This document shows positions 8,947 to 15,290 of a DNA stretch of 17,347 bases, in pieces. Numbering within the stretch: position 1 is the stretch's first letter; the number at the start of each line of letters is the position of its first letter. The DNA comes from Candidatus Binatia bacterium (GTDB taxonomy: Bacteria; Desulfobacterota_B; Binatia; UBA9968; JAJDTQ01). The stretch spans positions 1-17,347 of the forward strand of contig JAJDTQ010000245.1 in NCBI GenBank assembly GCA_022827045.1, in the 5' to 3' direction. The translations under genes and the position numbers were made by a program. A model generated the notes under the pieces. The model searched no databases. It had not been told where the DNA came from and saw nothing but the letters and a program-made list of their open reading frames with translations.

Positions 8947-10031
8947 TCCTGGTACTGCGTCCCGAAGACATTGACGGGTTGATCACCATGAAGGAGGCCA
9001 TCGGGCTGGTTCGGGAAGGGTTCGCCCACTGGGGGCGGAACCCCGATATCAGCATGGTGCGGCACCGCACCCACATGCCTTCCAACGTGCGCGTCAGCGT
9101 GCATCAGGGGGGGCTTCCGGAGGTCGGCGTGACAGGCCTCATGACCCACTGCGAGTGGACCAAGAACCCGGTCCGCGGCGAGCATTCCATCGAGGCCTTC
9201 CCGGTTCGCGGGAGGCCCACGCAGGTGTTGTTCGACGCCGAGACCGGCGAACTGCGCTGCATCGTCATCGGCGAGCCGAGGCCGCGGGAACTGTCCCTGA
9301 GCGGCGTGTCCGCGTTGCGCACGGCGGCCAACAGCGCCGTGGGAACCGACGTCATGGCCCGGCCGGATGCCGCCACCATCGGCATGTTGGGCTCTCAGAA
9401 CCAGGCCAAGTACCACCTGCTGGCGCTCAAGGAAATCCGGAATCTGACCGGCGTCAAGGTGTTCAGCCCGAACCCGGCCCACCGCAAGGAGTTCGCCGAC
9501 GAGATGGGCGACCTCACGGGGCTGGAGATCCGCCCGGTGGAGAGCGCCCGGGAGGCGGTCCAGGGGGTCGACATCGTCGTTGCCGCCACCAGCTCCAATG
9601 TCCCCGTGCTCGACGGTGGGTGGCTCGAGCCGGGTGTTCACCTCACCTCCATCGTGGTGAGCAATATCGGGCTCAAGCGCGGCGGCTTCGTCCCGAAGAT
9701 GCGCCAGGAACTGGACGACGAGAGCATGCGCCGGGCGGACGTCATCGGCGTCAACTCCCGGGAGACGCTTCAGGTCGACCAGCCCGGCGACTTCATGGAA
9801 CGCCTGGAGAAGGGCATCATTTCGTGGGACAACATCGTCGAGGTCGGCGAGATCCTCAACGGTACGCGCCCGGGACGCACCGACGCGAACCAGATCACGC
9901 TGTTCAAGAACACCGGCGGCGTGGGGATCTCCGACGTGGCCATCGGCGGCAGGCTGTACCAACTGGCCCGCGAGAAGGGGTTGGGAATCGAGTTGCCCAT
10001 CGACGGCGCCGAGGCTCGCGAGCCCCTGTAA
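8943..10031 (+). CDS. Ornithine cyclodeaminase/mu-crystallin family protein, paralogue 1
   Basis: The 362-residue protein has the family's NAD(P)-binding Rossmann domain and two-part dimer domain. The nucleotide-binding turn reads GSQNQA at 150-155, where most relatives have G-x-G-x-Q-A, so the middle Gly is Gln. R126 in ALRTAA matches the conserved carboxylate-binding Arg. The segment VTGLMT (63-68), which normally carries the catalytic Lys, has none. The canonical Asp of the GAD motif aligns with N241 in a segment that appears lengthened. By eye it should not be a standard ornithine cyclodeaminase. It overlaps the Nudix gene by ATGA and has an AAGGGG ribosome site. It may be an imine reductase or amino-acid dehydrogenase; the substrate is unknown. 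Confidence 0.9.
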   Translation: MILVLRPEDIDGLITMKEAIGLVREGFAHWGRNPDISMVRHRTHMPSNVRVSVHQGGLPEVGVTGLMTHCEWTKNPVRGEHSIEAFPVRGRPTQVLFDAETGELRCIVIGEPRPRELSLSGVSALRTAANSAVGTDVMARPDAATIGMLGSQNQAKYHLLALKEIRNLTGVKVFSPNPAHRKEFADEMGDLTGLEIRPVESAREAVQGVDIVVAATSSNVPVLDGGWLEPGVHLTSIVVSNIGLKRGGFVPKMRQELDDESMRRADVIGVNSRETLQVDQPGDFMERLEKGIISWDNIVEVGEILNGTRPGRTDANQITLFKNTGGVGISDVAIGGRLYQLAREKGLGIELPIDGAEAREPL

Positions 10032-10051
10032 GGGCCGGGGTGCCGTCTCAC

Positions 10052-10057
10052 AGGAGG
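10052..10057 (+). promoter_or_regulatory. Consensus ribosome binding site of paralogue 2
   Basis: AGGAGG sits 5 bases before the ATG at 10063, the strongest ribosome site seen in the window, and fixes that start. Confidence 0.8.
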
Positions 10058-10062
10058 TTGCC

Positions 10063-11166
10063 ATGACCTTGATTCTGAACAACGACGACGTCAAGCAGGT
10101 GTTGACCATGGACGTCACCATGGAGGCCCTGGAGAAGGCATACACCGAGCTGGTGGAACAGGAAGCCGTGTGCCGGCCGCGTATCGACCTCCAGGTGCCG
10201 ACGCCGGATCCGGAGAAGATGTACCAGTGGGGCACCATGGAAGGAGGCTCCACGTCCGGTTATTTCGCCATCCGGATCAAATCGGACATCGTCTATGAGC
10301 AGGAGTACAACGGCGCCGTCACGCAGGAGAAGTACTGTGTGCGGCCGGGGCTGTTCTGCGGCCTGATCCTGCTCACCAGCATTCACAACGGCGAGCCGCT
10401 GGCGATCTTGAACGACGGTCATCTCCAGCATGTGCGGGTGGGCGCCGATTCCGGCATCGGCGTGAAGTACATGGCCAGGGAGGACGCCGAGGTGGTGGGC
10501 ATGATCGGCTCCGGCGGCATGGCCCGCTCGCACATGGAAGCGTTCATGCAGGTGCGGAAGATCCGGCGGGTTCAGGTTTACAGTCCCACCAAGGCCAACC
10601 GCGAGCAGTATGCCAGGGAGATGACCGAACGGTTCGACGTCGAAGGGGTGCCGCTGAGCGACCCCGATACCGTCTACAAGGGCGCCGACATCATCGCCGG
10701 TTGCACCGACTCCGCGGTGGACATCATCGAGGGGACGAAGGTGGAGGAGGGCACGCACATCGTCTCCATCGGCGGACGGCCGGACGCGAAGACTTTCGAG
10801 CGCGTCGACGTGTCGCTGCGGCTGGGCACGGCGCCCGCCCCCTGGGGGCTCGAGGACTTCGGCCTGCCGGACGAGTACATCACCTATGCGGCCCGGCCCG
10901 ACGACGACGGCGGCTTCAAGATGAAGCGCAAGCGCCGCCGTGCCCACGGGGTGCAGGGGGGAGAGAAGAACGTGATGCTGGCGGAGCTGCTTTCGGGGAA
11001 GCGGAAGGGGAGGACGTCGGCGGCGCAGATCACCTATTCGGAGCGGGGGAACGTTCAGGGCGCGCAGTTCTATTCGGTGGCGGGGAAGGTGTACGAGTTG
11101 TGCAGGGAACGGGGGTTGGGGAAGGAGATTCCCACGGAGTGGCTGCTCCAGGACATACGCGACTGA
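10063..11166 (+). CDS. Ornithine cyclodeaminase/mu-crystallin family protein, paralogue 2
   Basis: The 367-residue protein has the same fold as its neighbours. Its N-terminus (MTLILNNDDVKQVLTMD) closely resembles that of paralogue 3, as does its C-terminus (ERGLGKEIPTEWLL). The NAD-binding turn is GSGGMA at 149-154, with Met replacing the usual Gln. The catalytic-Lys position appears to be R71 in FAIRIKSD. The Arg equivalent R125 is kept. The canonical GAD Asp falls on R239 in SIGGRPDAK. It follows paralogue 1 by 31 bases and has a perfect ribosome site, so the two are probably co-transcribed. The substitutions argue against ornithine cyclodeamination, and the reaction is unknown. A basic stretch near residues 286-294 (KMKRKRRRAH) is unusual. 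Confidence 0.9.
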   Translation: MTLILNNDDVKQVLTMDVTMEALEKAYTELVEQEAVCRPRIDLQVPTPDPEKMYQWGTMEGGSTSGYFAIRIKSDIVYEQEYNGAVTQEKYCVRPGLFCGLILLTSIHNGEPLAILNDGHLQHVRVGADSGIGVKYMAREDAEVVGMIGSGGMARSHMEAFMQVRKIRRVQVYSPTKANREQYAREMTERFDVEGVPLSDPDTVYKGADIIAGCTDSAVDIIEGTKVEEGTHIVSIGGRPDAKTFERVDVSLRLGTAPAPWGLEDFGLPDEYITYAARPDDDGGFKMKRKRRRAHGVQGGEKNVMLAELLSGKRKGRTSAAQITYSERGNVQGAQFYSVAGKVYELCRERGLGKEIPTEWLLQDIRD

Positions 11167-11192
11167 CGGGTGGTGTGGACATGCTGCTGGGG

Positions 11193-11330
11193 GGAGCCGG
11201 GGGTGGGGTATTCCGAAATCCGGAGACGCTTTGCTTGAGGCCGCCGACGGTGCTACGGGCGGTCCCCGTCGCGGATCGTTGCACGCCCGGCCGGCGTCAA
11301 CGGATTTCGGAATACCCCACCCCCGGCTCC
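11193..11330. repeat. 138-bp element with perfect 30-bp terminal inverted repeats (MITE-like)
   Basis: Bases 11193-11222 and 11301-11330 are exact reverse complements over all 30 positions, starting GGAGCCGGGGGTGGGG. The 78-base centre has no credible gene. Pairing stops cleanly at both ends. The size and structure fit a miniature inverted-repeat element or a large stem-loop; I see no obvious target-site duplication. It sits 26 bases after the stop of paralogue 2 and separates it from paralogue 3. The whole gap 11167-11497 has no gene: it holds this element, then two short repeat types at 11373-11405 and 11440-11480, and the ribosome site of the next gene. Confidence 0.75.
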
Positions 11331-11372
11331 TCAACGCGCGTACAAGGACACCAGTGCGCGCAGCCGTCCTCT

Positions 11373-11405
11373 ACAAGCTCAGGACAGGCTCGTCGAAGTG
11401 CTCAG
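11373..11405. repeat. Dispersed-repeat fragment (AGCTCAGGACAGGCTC type)
   Basis: ACAAGCTCAGGACAGGCTCG followed by TCGAAGTGCTCAG resembles a widespread intergenic palindromic repeat of GC-rich environmental bacteria, built from GCTCAGGACAGGCTC and TTCGACAAGCTC units. Only one copy is in this window, so the call rests on resemblance and on its position beside other repeats. Confidence 0.4.
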
Positions 11406-11439
11406 AGCCACGAGTATTTCTCAGGATTTCTTGGCTTAA

Positions 11440-11480
11440 CCGTTCGCCCTGAGCGTAGCGAAGCGAAGTCGAAGGGCGCC
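11440..11480. repeat. 41-bp hairpin repeat, copy 2
   Basis: This is the second copy of the element at 54-94. Its stem is CGCCCT with AGGGCG, with one compensating base-pair change relative to copy 1, and its loop carries the same AGCGA-type iteration with one further substitution. It ends 17 bases before the ATG of paralogue 3, so it lies in that gene's leader or promoter region. Confidence 0.7.
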
Positions 11481-11497
11481 AGGAAAGGGACCGCACG

Positions 11498-12598
11498 ATG
11501 TTGATTTTGAACAATGACGAGATCGAGACGTTGCTTTCGATGGATTCGTGCATCGAGGTGTTGGACAAGGCTTACCGGCAGCTTGCCAATGGAGAGGCGG
11601 TGAACCGTCCGCGCACGGATCTCTACCTGCCGTTTCCGGAGACTTCGGGGGTGTATGCGTTCAAGTCGATGGAGGCGGGGCTGTTCGATCCCAAGGTGGT
11701 GGCTTTGCGGCTGAACTCCGATGTGATCCGCTGGGAGGATCGTGGCGGGCGCATCGTCAAGGACAAGTTGCCGAAGGCGCCGGGGGGCAAGTGGGTGGGG
11801 CTGGTTCTACTGTTCTCCGCGGAGACCGGCGAGCCCCTGGCGATCTTCCCGGACGGGGTGATCCAGGCCTTTCGCGTGGCGGCTTCCAGTGCTTTGGCGG
11901 CCAGGTATATGGCGCGGCAGGACGTAACCCATCTCGGGATCTTCGGTTCGGGCTGGCAGGCCCGCGCCCACGTGGAGGCCTTTTGCAAGGTCCGCACGTT
12001 CGAGAAGGTGCTGGTGTTCAGCCCGACCAAGGCGAATCGGGAGTCGTTTGCCGGCGAGATGGCGGAGAGGGTCCATCTTCCCGTGGAACCGTGCGCCGAC
12101 GCCGAACAGGTTGCGGAACAGTGCCAGGTGCTGGTGGCGGCCACCAACGCCATCACCCGCGTGATCCCGCCGGAGTGGGTGAGGCCCGGCATTCACTTCA
12201 CCTGCGTGAAGACCTCGGAGCTCGGCGACGACACCATCGCGCGGGCCGACCGGGTCGTTATCCACACCCGCAAGATCGCGCCCGAGAACTACATCGCCGG
12301 CATGGGCGACGAGAGGGTGGAGGCCCATGACCCCATCGAATTCCTCAACGCCGCCGACAAGCAGGCGGTGGCGCGTCCCGAGGTTCCGCCCTGGATAAAC
12401 GCTCCGGAGTTGCACGACGTGGTGTCGGGGAAGGAGGCCGGGCGCAGCCGGCCGGACGAGTCGACCTGCTTCGTCAACAACATCGGCCTCGGGGTCCAGT
12501 TCGCCGCGGTGGGTAGTGCCGTCTACGAGGACGCCAGGGCCAAGGGCCTGGGCCGGGAGATTCCGACGGAGTGGTTCCTGGAGTCCGTACACCCGTAG
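11498..12598 (+). CDS. Ornithine cyclodeaminase/mu-crystallin family protein, paralogue 3
   Basis: The 366-residue protein is the most regular of the three paralogues in its nucleotide site: GSGWQA at 150-155 fits the G-x-G-x-Q-A rule. R126 in AFRVAAS is kept. The catalytic-Lys position is R71 in VVALRLNSD, as in paralogue 2. The GAD Asp region reads CVKTSELGDD, which is shorter and lacks the canonical motif. N- and C-termini (MLILNNDEIE, KGLGREIPTEWFL) group it with paralogue 2 rather than 1. AGGAAAGGGA provides a ribosome site. Repeat elements separate it from the preceding genes, so it may be transcribed on its own. The family is sure, but the substrate and reaction are not. Confidence 0.9.
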   Translation: MLILNNDEIETLLSMDSCIEVLDKAYRQLANGEAVNRPRTDLYLPFPETSGVYAFKSMEAGLFDPKVVALRLNSDVIRWEDRGGRIVKDKLPKAPGGKWVGLVLLFSAETGEPLAIFPDGVIQAFRVAASSALAARYMARQDVTHLGIFGSGWQARAHVEAFCKVRTFEKVLVFSPTKANRESFAGEMAERVHLPVEPCADAEQVAEQCQVLVAATNAITRVIPPEWVRPGIHFTCVKTSELGDDTIARADRVVIHTRKIAPENYIAGMGDERVEAHDPIEFLNAADKQAVARPEVPPWINAPELHDVVSGKEAGRSRPDESTCFVNNIGLGVQFAAVGSAVYEDARAKGLGREIPTEWFLESVHP

Positions 12599-12653
12599 GT
12601 GCCTGTCGCACCCCGCGGGCTCCCAGGAGCCTGTCCGAGTGATCAAATACAAC

Positions 12654-12686
12654 CCCTCTCCCTCTGGGAGAGGGTGGCCGAAGGCC
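12654..12686. terminator. Double hairpin at a convergent gene junction (REP-like, possible bidirectional terminator)
   Basis: A 9-bp perfect stem (CCCTCTCCC at 12654-12662, loop TCT, GGGAGAGGG at 12666-12674) is followed by a GGCC-GAA-GGCC hairpin at 12676-12686. It lies between the converging stops of paralogue 3 (12598) and the phosphatase (12697). The sequence, including the GGGTGAGGGC that follows, resembles a common dispersed intergenic palindrome of GC-rich bacteria. There is no T-run, so any terminator role is inferred from position. A smaller GGCTCC/GGAGCC stem lies at about 12619-12632. Confidence 0.6.
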
Positions 12687-12696
12687 GGGTGAGGGC

Positions 12697-13428
12697 CTAG
12701 GAGCCGATACGTTCCCAGTGACGGGACACGTCGGTCACCGAGACTTCGCGTGCGCCGTTGCGTATCTGGTAGAGCGTGCGCCCCGTCACCTCGAGACAGC
12801 TCAGGGCGTTGCCGTAGACCAGTCCCGTGTCCAGGCCGATCTTGTAGGGGAGATTGAAGAAGACTTCCCTCATGGGGGTGTGACCGAACAGGACGGTCTG
12901 GGGCAGGTCGTGGGCATTCACAATAAACTCGTGCCGGATCCAGATGAGCTCCTCCCCGATCTGCTCGTCCCATGAGCGTTGCGGGTTGATGCCGGCGTGC
13001 ACGCACAGGAAGCCGTCCGCGAAATACCAGGGTTCCAGCCTCATGAAGAACTCGACGTGCTCCGGGGGCAGCGCCTCAAGGAGCCGTTGTCCGTCCACCG
13101 GCCCGGGCGACCTTGTCGGTGCCGCGACGCCGTAGCTGGCCAGGGTTTCAAGACCTCCGTTCAGCAGGAAGGCGTCGCCGTGGCGTCCGGAAAGGCCCAT
13201 GTACGACAGCATCATGTCTTCGTGGTTGCCCCTCAGGAACACCGTCTTGTATTCATCGCGCCCGCGCAGATCCGCAAGGTAGTCGATGACTGCCTTCGAG
13301 TCGGGTCCCCGGTCGACGTAGTCGCCGAGGAAGACGACAGTGTCGCCGCGCTCCAGCGGCAGCGACTCCACCAGCGAGGCCAGCTCGGACAGACATCCGT
13401 GGATGTCGCCGACCACGTAGCATTTCAT
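12697..13428 (-). CDS. PPP-family serine/threonine (or diadenosine tetraphosphate-type) phosphatase
   Basis: The 243-residue calcineurin-like metallophosphatase has the full PPP motif series: GDIHG at 7-11, GDYVDRG at 35-41, RGNHE at 66-70, VHAG with H144, and FGHTP at 181-185. These supply the two-metal site and the phosphate-binding His and Arg. The size and the simple, single-domain layout match bacterial PrpA/ApaH-like enzymes. Bacterial members act on phosphoproteins or on nucleotide substrates such as Ap4A, and the sequence read alone does not decide which. It is divergent from the small membrane protein at 13477, with a 48-base gap, and converges on paralogue 3. Confidence 0.93.
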   Translation of the reverse strand: MKCYVVGDIHGCLSELASLVESLPLERGDTVVFLGDYVDRGPDSKAVIDYLADLRGRDEYKTVFLRGNHEDMMLSYMGLSGRHGDAFLLNGGLETLASYGVAAPTRSPGPVDGQRLLEALPPEHVEFFMRLEPWYFADGFLCVHAGINPQRSWDEQIGEELIWIRHEFIVNAHDLPQTVLFGHTPMREVFFNLPYKIGLDTGLVYGNALSCLEVTGRTLYQIRNGAREVSVTDVSRHWERIGS

Positions 13429-13435
13429 CGTGTGC

Positions 13436-13465
13436 TTGACCCCCGATCCCGTCTTTGGCTATCGT
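13436..13465 (+). promoter_or_regulatory. Possible promoter of the small membrane protein gene
   Basis: TTGACC (13436-13441) and TATCGT (13460-13465) are separated by 18 bases. A start about 7 bases further on would leave only a very short leader before the ATG at 13477, where no good ribosome site is visible. Confidence 0.3.
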
Positions 13466-13476
13466 GCCATACGGTC

Positions 13477-13860
13477 ATGAAGCTGCGGAGCCTGTATCTG
13501 AACCTCTATTTCGTGGTCGGCCTCGTGCTGGTCCTGTTGGGTGCCGGGAACTGGACCGTCGGTGCGGTGCAGGTAGCGCGCTACCGGGCGTTGGTGGAGG
13601 CCGGTTCCAAGACGGGCCTGGAGGAAAGCTATCGGAGCTTTCGTGAGTTGACGCCCCGAAAGAACCGGGCGATTCTCAGCGGGATACATGAAGAGCGGGA
13701 AAGGTACGACGCCGCCCGGGTGAAGCTGGACTTCTTTCATGTAGTGCTGAGGGGCGGCTTGCTGCTCATCCTGATAGGGCTGGGCCTTGCCTTCTCGGCT
13801 CTCTTCAGGATCATCCGCCAGGATGCGCCGACCAGGGTCGGCAAGCTGACAACCGGTTGA
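13477..13860 (+). CDS. Small two-helix membrane protein of unknown function
   Basis: I do not recognise this 127-residue protein. Hydrophobic segments at about residues 9-30 (LNLYFVVGLVLVLLGAGNW) and 86-110 (FFHVVLRGGLLLILIGLGLAF) flank a charged, probably helical stretch (residues about 33-85, rich in Arg, Glu and Lys). The predicted form is a helical hairpin with both ends on the same side. The open frame extends far upstream as the antisense of the phosphatase, but the ATG at 13477 begins exactly after that gene's start and gives a sensible protein. Its stop lies 3 bases from the stop of the convergent kinase-like gene, so the two transcripts must overlap at their ends. Confidence 0.7.
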   Translation: MKLRSLYLNLYFVVGLVLVLLGAGNWTVGAVQVARYRALVEAGSKTGLEESYRSFRELTPRKNRAILSGIHEERERYDAARVKLDFFHVVLRGGLLLILIGLGLAFSALFRIIRQDAPTRVGKLTTG

Positions 13861-13863
13861 GGG

Positions 13864-14928
13864 TCACCTGGAAGGTTTCGACTTCTGATACTTCCGGTAG
13901 TCGTAACCGGTGGCCATGGACAGCAGCAGGTCTTCCATGCCGCCGTCCTTCTCCCGCCTCAGGATCAGCAGGCGTTCGAAGAAGTCGATGAAGGTCTTCT
14001 GGATGCGCTGCCTTTCCCCGTTTTCGCGCAAATAGAAATCGTGAAGGCTGGTGATGGCCGTCCGCAGGGCGGAGAACCGGAGCTCGTTGGGAAAGGAGTC
14101 CCATTCGGGCAGGGACAGGGGCCGAAGACCTTCGTAGCCCAGGATCAACTCCTCGAACCGGTCGAGGCGGTAGCGTCCCTCGAAATAGCACACCGCATTG
14201 ACGGTGGTAGCCAAGTCGCAGATGAATTTCCCGCGGCAGGCCCGGTCGAAATTCATGATCCCGACGAGGCGCGAGCCCTTGAACTTCATGCTCTCCCACG
14301 AAAGGTTTCCGTGAATGATGCCCTTGGGCAGGTTGTTGTCCAGGTAGCCCTCGAGATAGTTGACTTCGTCATCCAGGACCCGGACTATGGTTTTGAGGTG
14401 CGCCGGCAGGTTTTTCCGGACCTCCTGGTAGAGGGCCGCCACTTTCGGAAACGAGAAGCGGTTTTCGACCCCCTTCTTGTATCCCCTGCCGATCAGGTGG
14501 AGATCGGCGAGCACGTGTCCGGCGGCCGCGAGTTGTCCGAGGGTGAGGTTGCCCACCGGCACCTCGTTCCCATCAATGTTGCGGCTGGCGGATATGAACC
14601 GGCCGTCGGCGTGAAGGTAATGCTGGCCGCCGCGGCTCTTCAGGGGCTGGAGACATTGAAATCCGTGACGCCTCAGGAACAACAGCAGCTCGATGTCATG
14701 CTTGACCTCGTTTTCGCTCTTGATCCCCTCGATGGAGACGATGAACTTGCCTCTTTTGGTCTCGAGAACGAAGAACGACTCGGTGGACTCCCGATGGAGC
14801 CCGGTGGCCGTGCAGAATTCGCCGAGCGAGAATTCCTCGGCAATGCCGGCAAGGTCGGGAGCCTGGATTTGGGAAAGAACGTCTGCGCTGAATGCCCTAT
14901 CGCCCGGTTTCACTTCCGTCGACAGCAT
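13864..14928 (-). CDS. Homoserine-kinase-like/APH-fold protein lacking catalytic residues (predicted pseudokinase)
   Basis: The 354-residue protein has the aminoglycoside-phosphotransferase/ThrB2 layout: an N-lobe with FFVLETKRGKFIVSIEG (51-67), a hinge and helical C-lobe, then the catalytic-loop region. The loop reads HGNLSWES at 206-213, where active relatives read H-x-D-x-x-x-x-N. The catalytic Asp is thus Asn208 and the metal-binding Asn is Ser213. The second metal Asp (the DF of homoserine kinase IDFYFA) is Asn226 in IMNFDRA. The codons are unambiguous (AAC, AGC, AAT). The later CDLA motif is kept, so the fold looks intact. I infer loss of phosphotransfer, with a binding or regulatory role. 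The gene has a GAGAGG ribosome site and a strong promoter. Whether it descends from homoserine, choline or spore-coat-type kinases is uncertain. Confidence 0.85.
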   Translation of the reverse strand: MLSTEVKPGDRAFSADVLSQIQAPDLAGIAEEFSLGEFCTATGLHRESTESFFVLETKRGKFIVSIEGIKSENEVKHDIELLLFLRRHGFQCLQPLKSRGGQHYLHADGRFISASRNIDGNEVPVGNLTLGQLAAAGHVLADLHLIGRGYKKGVENRFSFPKVAALYQEVRKNLPAHLKTIVRVLDDEVNYLEGYLDNNLPKGIIHGNLSWESMKFKGSRLVGIMNFDRACRGKFICDLATTVNAVCYFEGRYRLDRFEELILGYEGLRPLSLPEWDSFPNELRFSALRTAITSLHDFYLRENGERQRIQKTFIDFFERLLILRREKDGGMEDLLLSMATGYDYRKYQKSKPSR

Positions 14929-14942
14929 GGTACCTCTCTATC

Positions 14943-14967
14943 ACTCAAACTATTATATTACTCAAAC
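14943..14967. repeat. Paired 8-bp direct repeat overlapping the kinase-like gene's promoter
   Basis: ACTCAAAC occurs at 14943-14950 and again at 14960-14967, 17 bases apart, on either side of the -10 region. It may be an activator or repressor site, or chance in AT-rich DNA. Confidence 0.35.
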
Positions 14968-14983
14968 GGAGAATATTTGTCAA
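14952..14983 (-). promoter_or_regulatory. Strong sigma70-type promoter of the kinase-like gene
   Basis: Read on the minus strand, a perfect TTGACA (14978-14983) is followed after 17 bases by TAATAT (14955-14960), or after 20 bases by a perfect TATAAT (14952-14957). The 24 to 27 bases from the -10 to the ATG include a GAGAGG ribosome site. The AT-rich block stands out against the surrounding GC-rich DNA. Confidence 0.7.
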
Positions 14984-15115
14984 TGATTTCCGACGCATTG
15001 TGGACAAACCAGGTGATCCTCCTCGAGCCGTGCAAGTTCAATGTATCATCTTTCACGCACTTTCCGTGCCAGCGACCATTTTGACGAGATTTCGGGAACT
15101 TTGGCGAATCGCTGT

Positions 15116-15131
15116 TCGACGATATCGTCGA
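15116..15131. promoter_or_regulatory. Operator-like inverted repeat, site 1
   Basis: TCGACG-ATAT-CGTCGA is a perfect 16-bp palindrome. Its 6-bp half-sites and 4-base centre recur exactly at 15184-15199 with a different centre, which is the pattern of a dimeric regulator's binding sites. Confidence 0.55.
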
Positions 15132-15183
15132 GGAGTTTGAGAGAGCCAAGCACATACCCACAAATATCAACAAGTTATGCACT

Positions 15184-15199
15184 TCGACGTTTCCGTCGA
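15184..15199. promoter_or_regulatory. Operator-like inverted repeat, site 2
   Basis: TCGACG-TTTC-CGTCGA repeats the half-sites of site 1 with a non-palindromic centre. It starts 68 bases after site 1 and ends 91 bases before the ATG at 15291. The AT-rich DNA between the sites is the likeliest place for the plus-strand promoter. Confidence 0.55.
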
Positions 15200-15290
15200 C
15201 CATGGCGGGTGGACACCGTCCCGGAAACTTCGGTTTGAAGTCCGGCGCGTGGAGCGTTAGGATGCCTGTAGGTCTGTCGAAAGGACGGAT

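Larger units (their letters stand above)
14984..15290. other. Divergent intergenic region, partly AT-rich, with operator-like repeats and an interrupted protein-like frame
   Basis: About 310 bases lie between the minus-strand promoter and the cold-shock-like gene. It holds the two inverted repeats at 15116 and 15184, an AT-rich stretch between them (15150-15180), and the AAGGAC ribosome site just before 15291. One plus frame reads as 33 codons from the ATG at 14983 to a TGA at 15082-15084. The same frame then continues open and looks protein-like (LFDDIVEEFERAKHIPTNIN at 15112-15171) but has no start codon before 15202. This could be a decayed gene or chance; I do not call a gene. Confidence 0.4.

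Noticed and set aside
8724..10253. A 509-codon minus-strand frame opposite the Nudix gene and paralogue 1
   Set aside because: It spans two real genes and their junction with no motif or ribosome site; it is a GC-driven artefact.
10632..10643. TTCGACGTCGAA palindrome inside paralogue 2
   Set aside because: It resembles the operator half-sites but lies in coding sequence with no 4-base spacer, and is expected by chance in GC-rich codons.
8943..12598. Naming the three paralogues as true ornithine cyclodeaminases
   Set aside because: The catalytic Lys and Asp positions appear substituted in all three, so only the family name is supported.
14041..15084. A 347-codon plus-strand frame opposite the kinase-like gene
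   Set aside because: It is antisense to a protein with clear kinase-fold homology; only its last 33 codons lie in non-coding DNA and are discussed separately.
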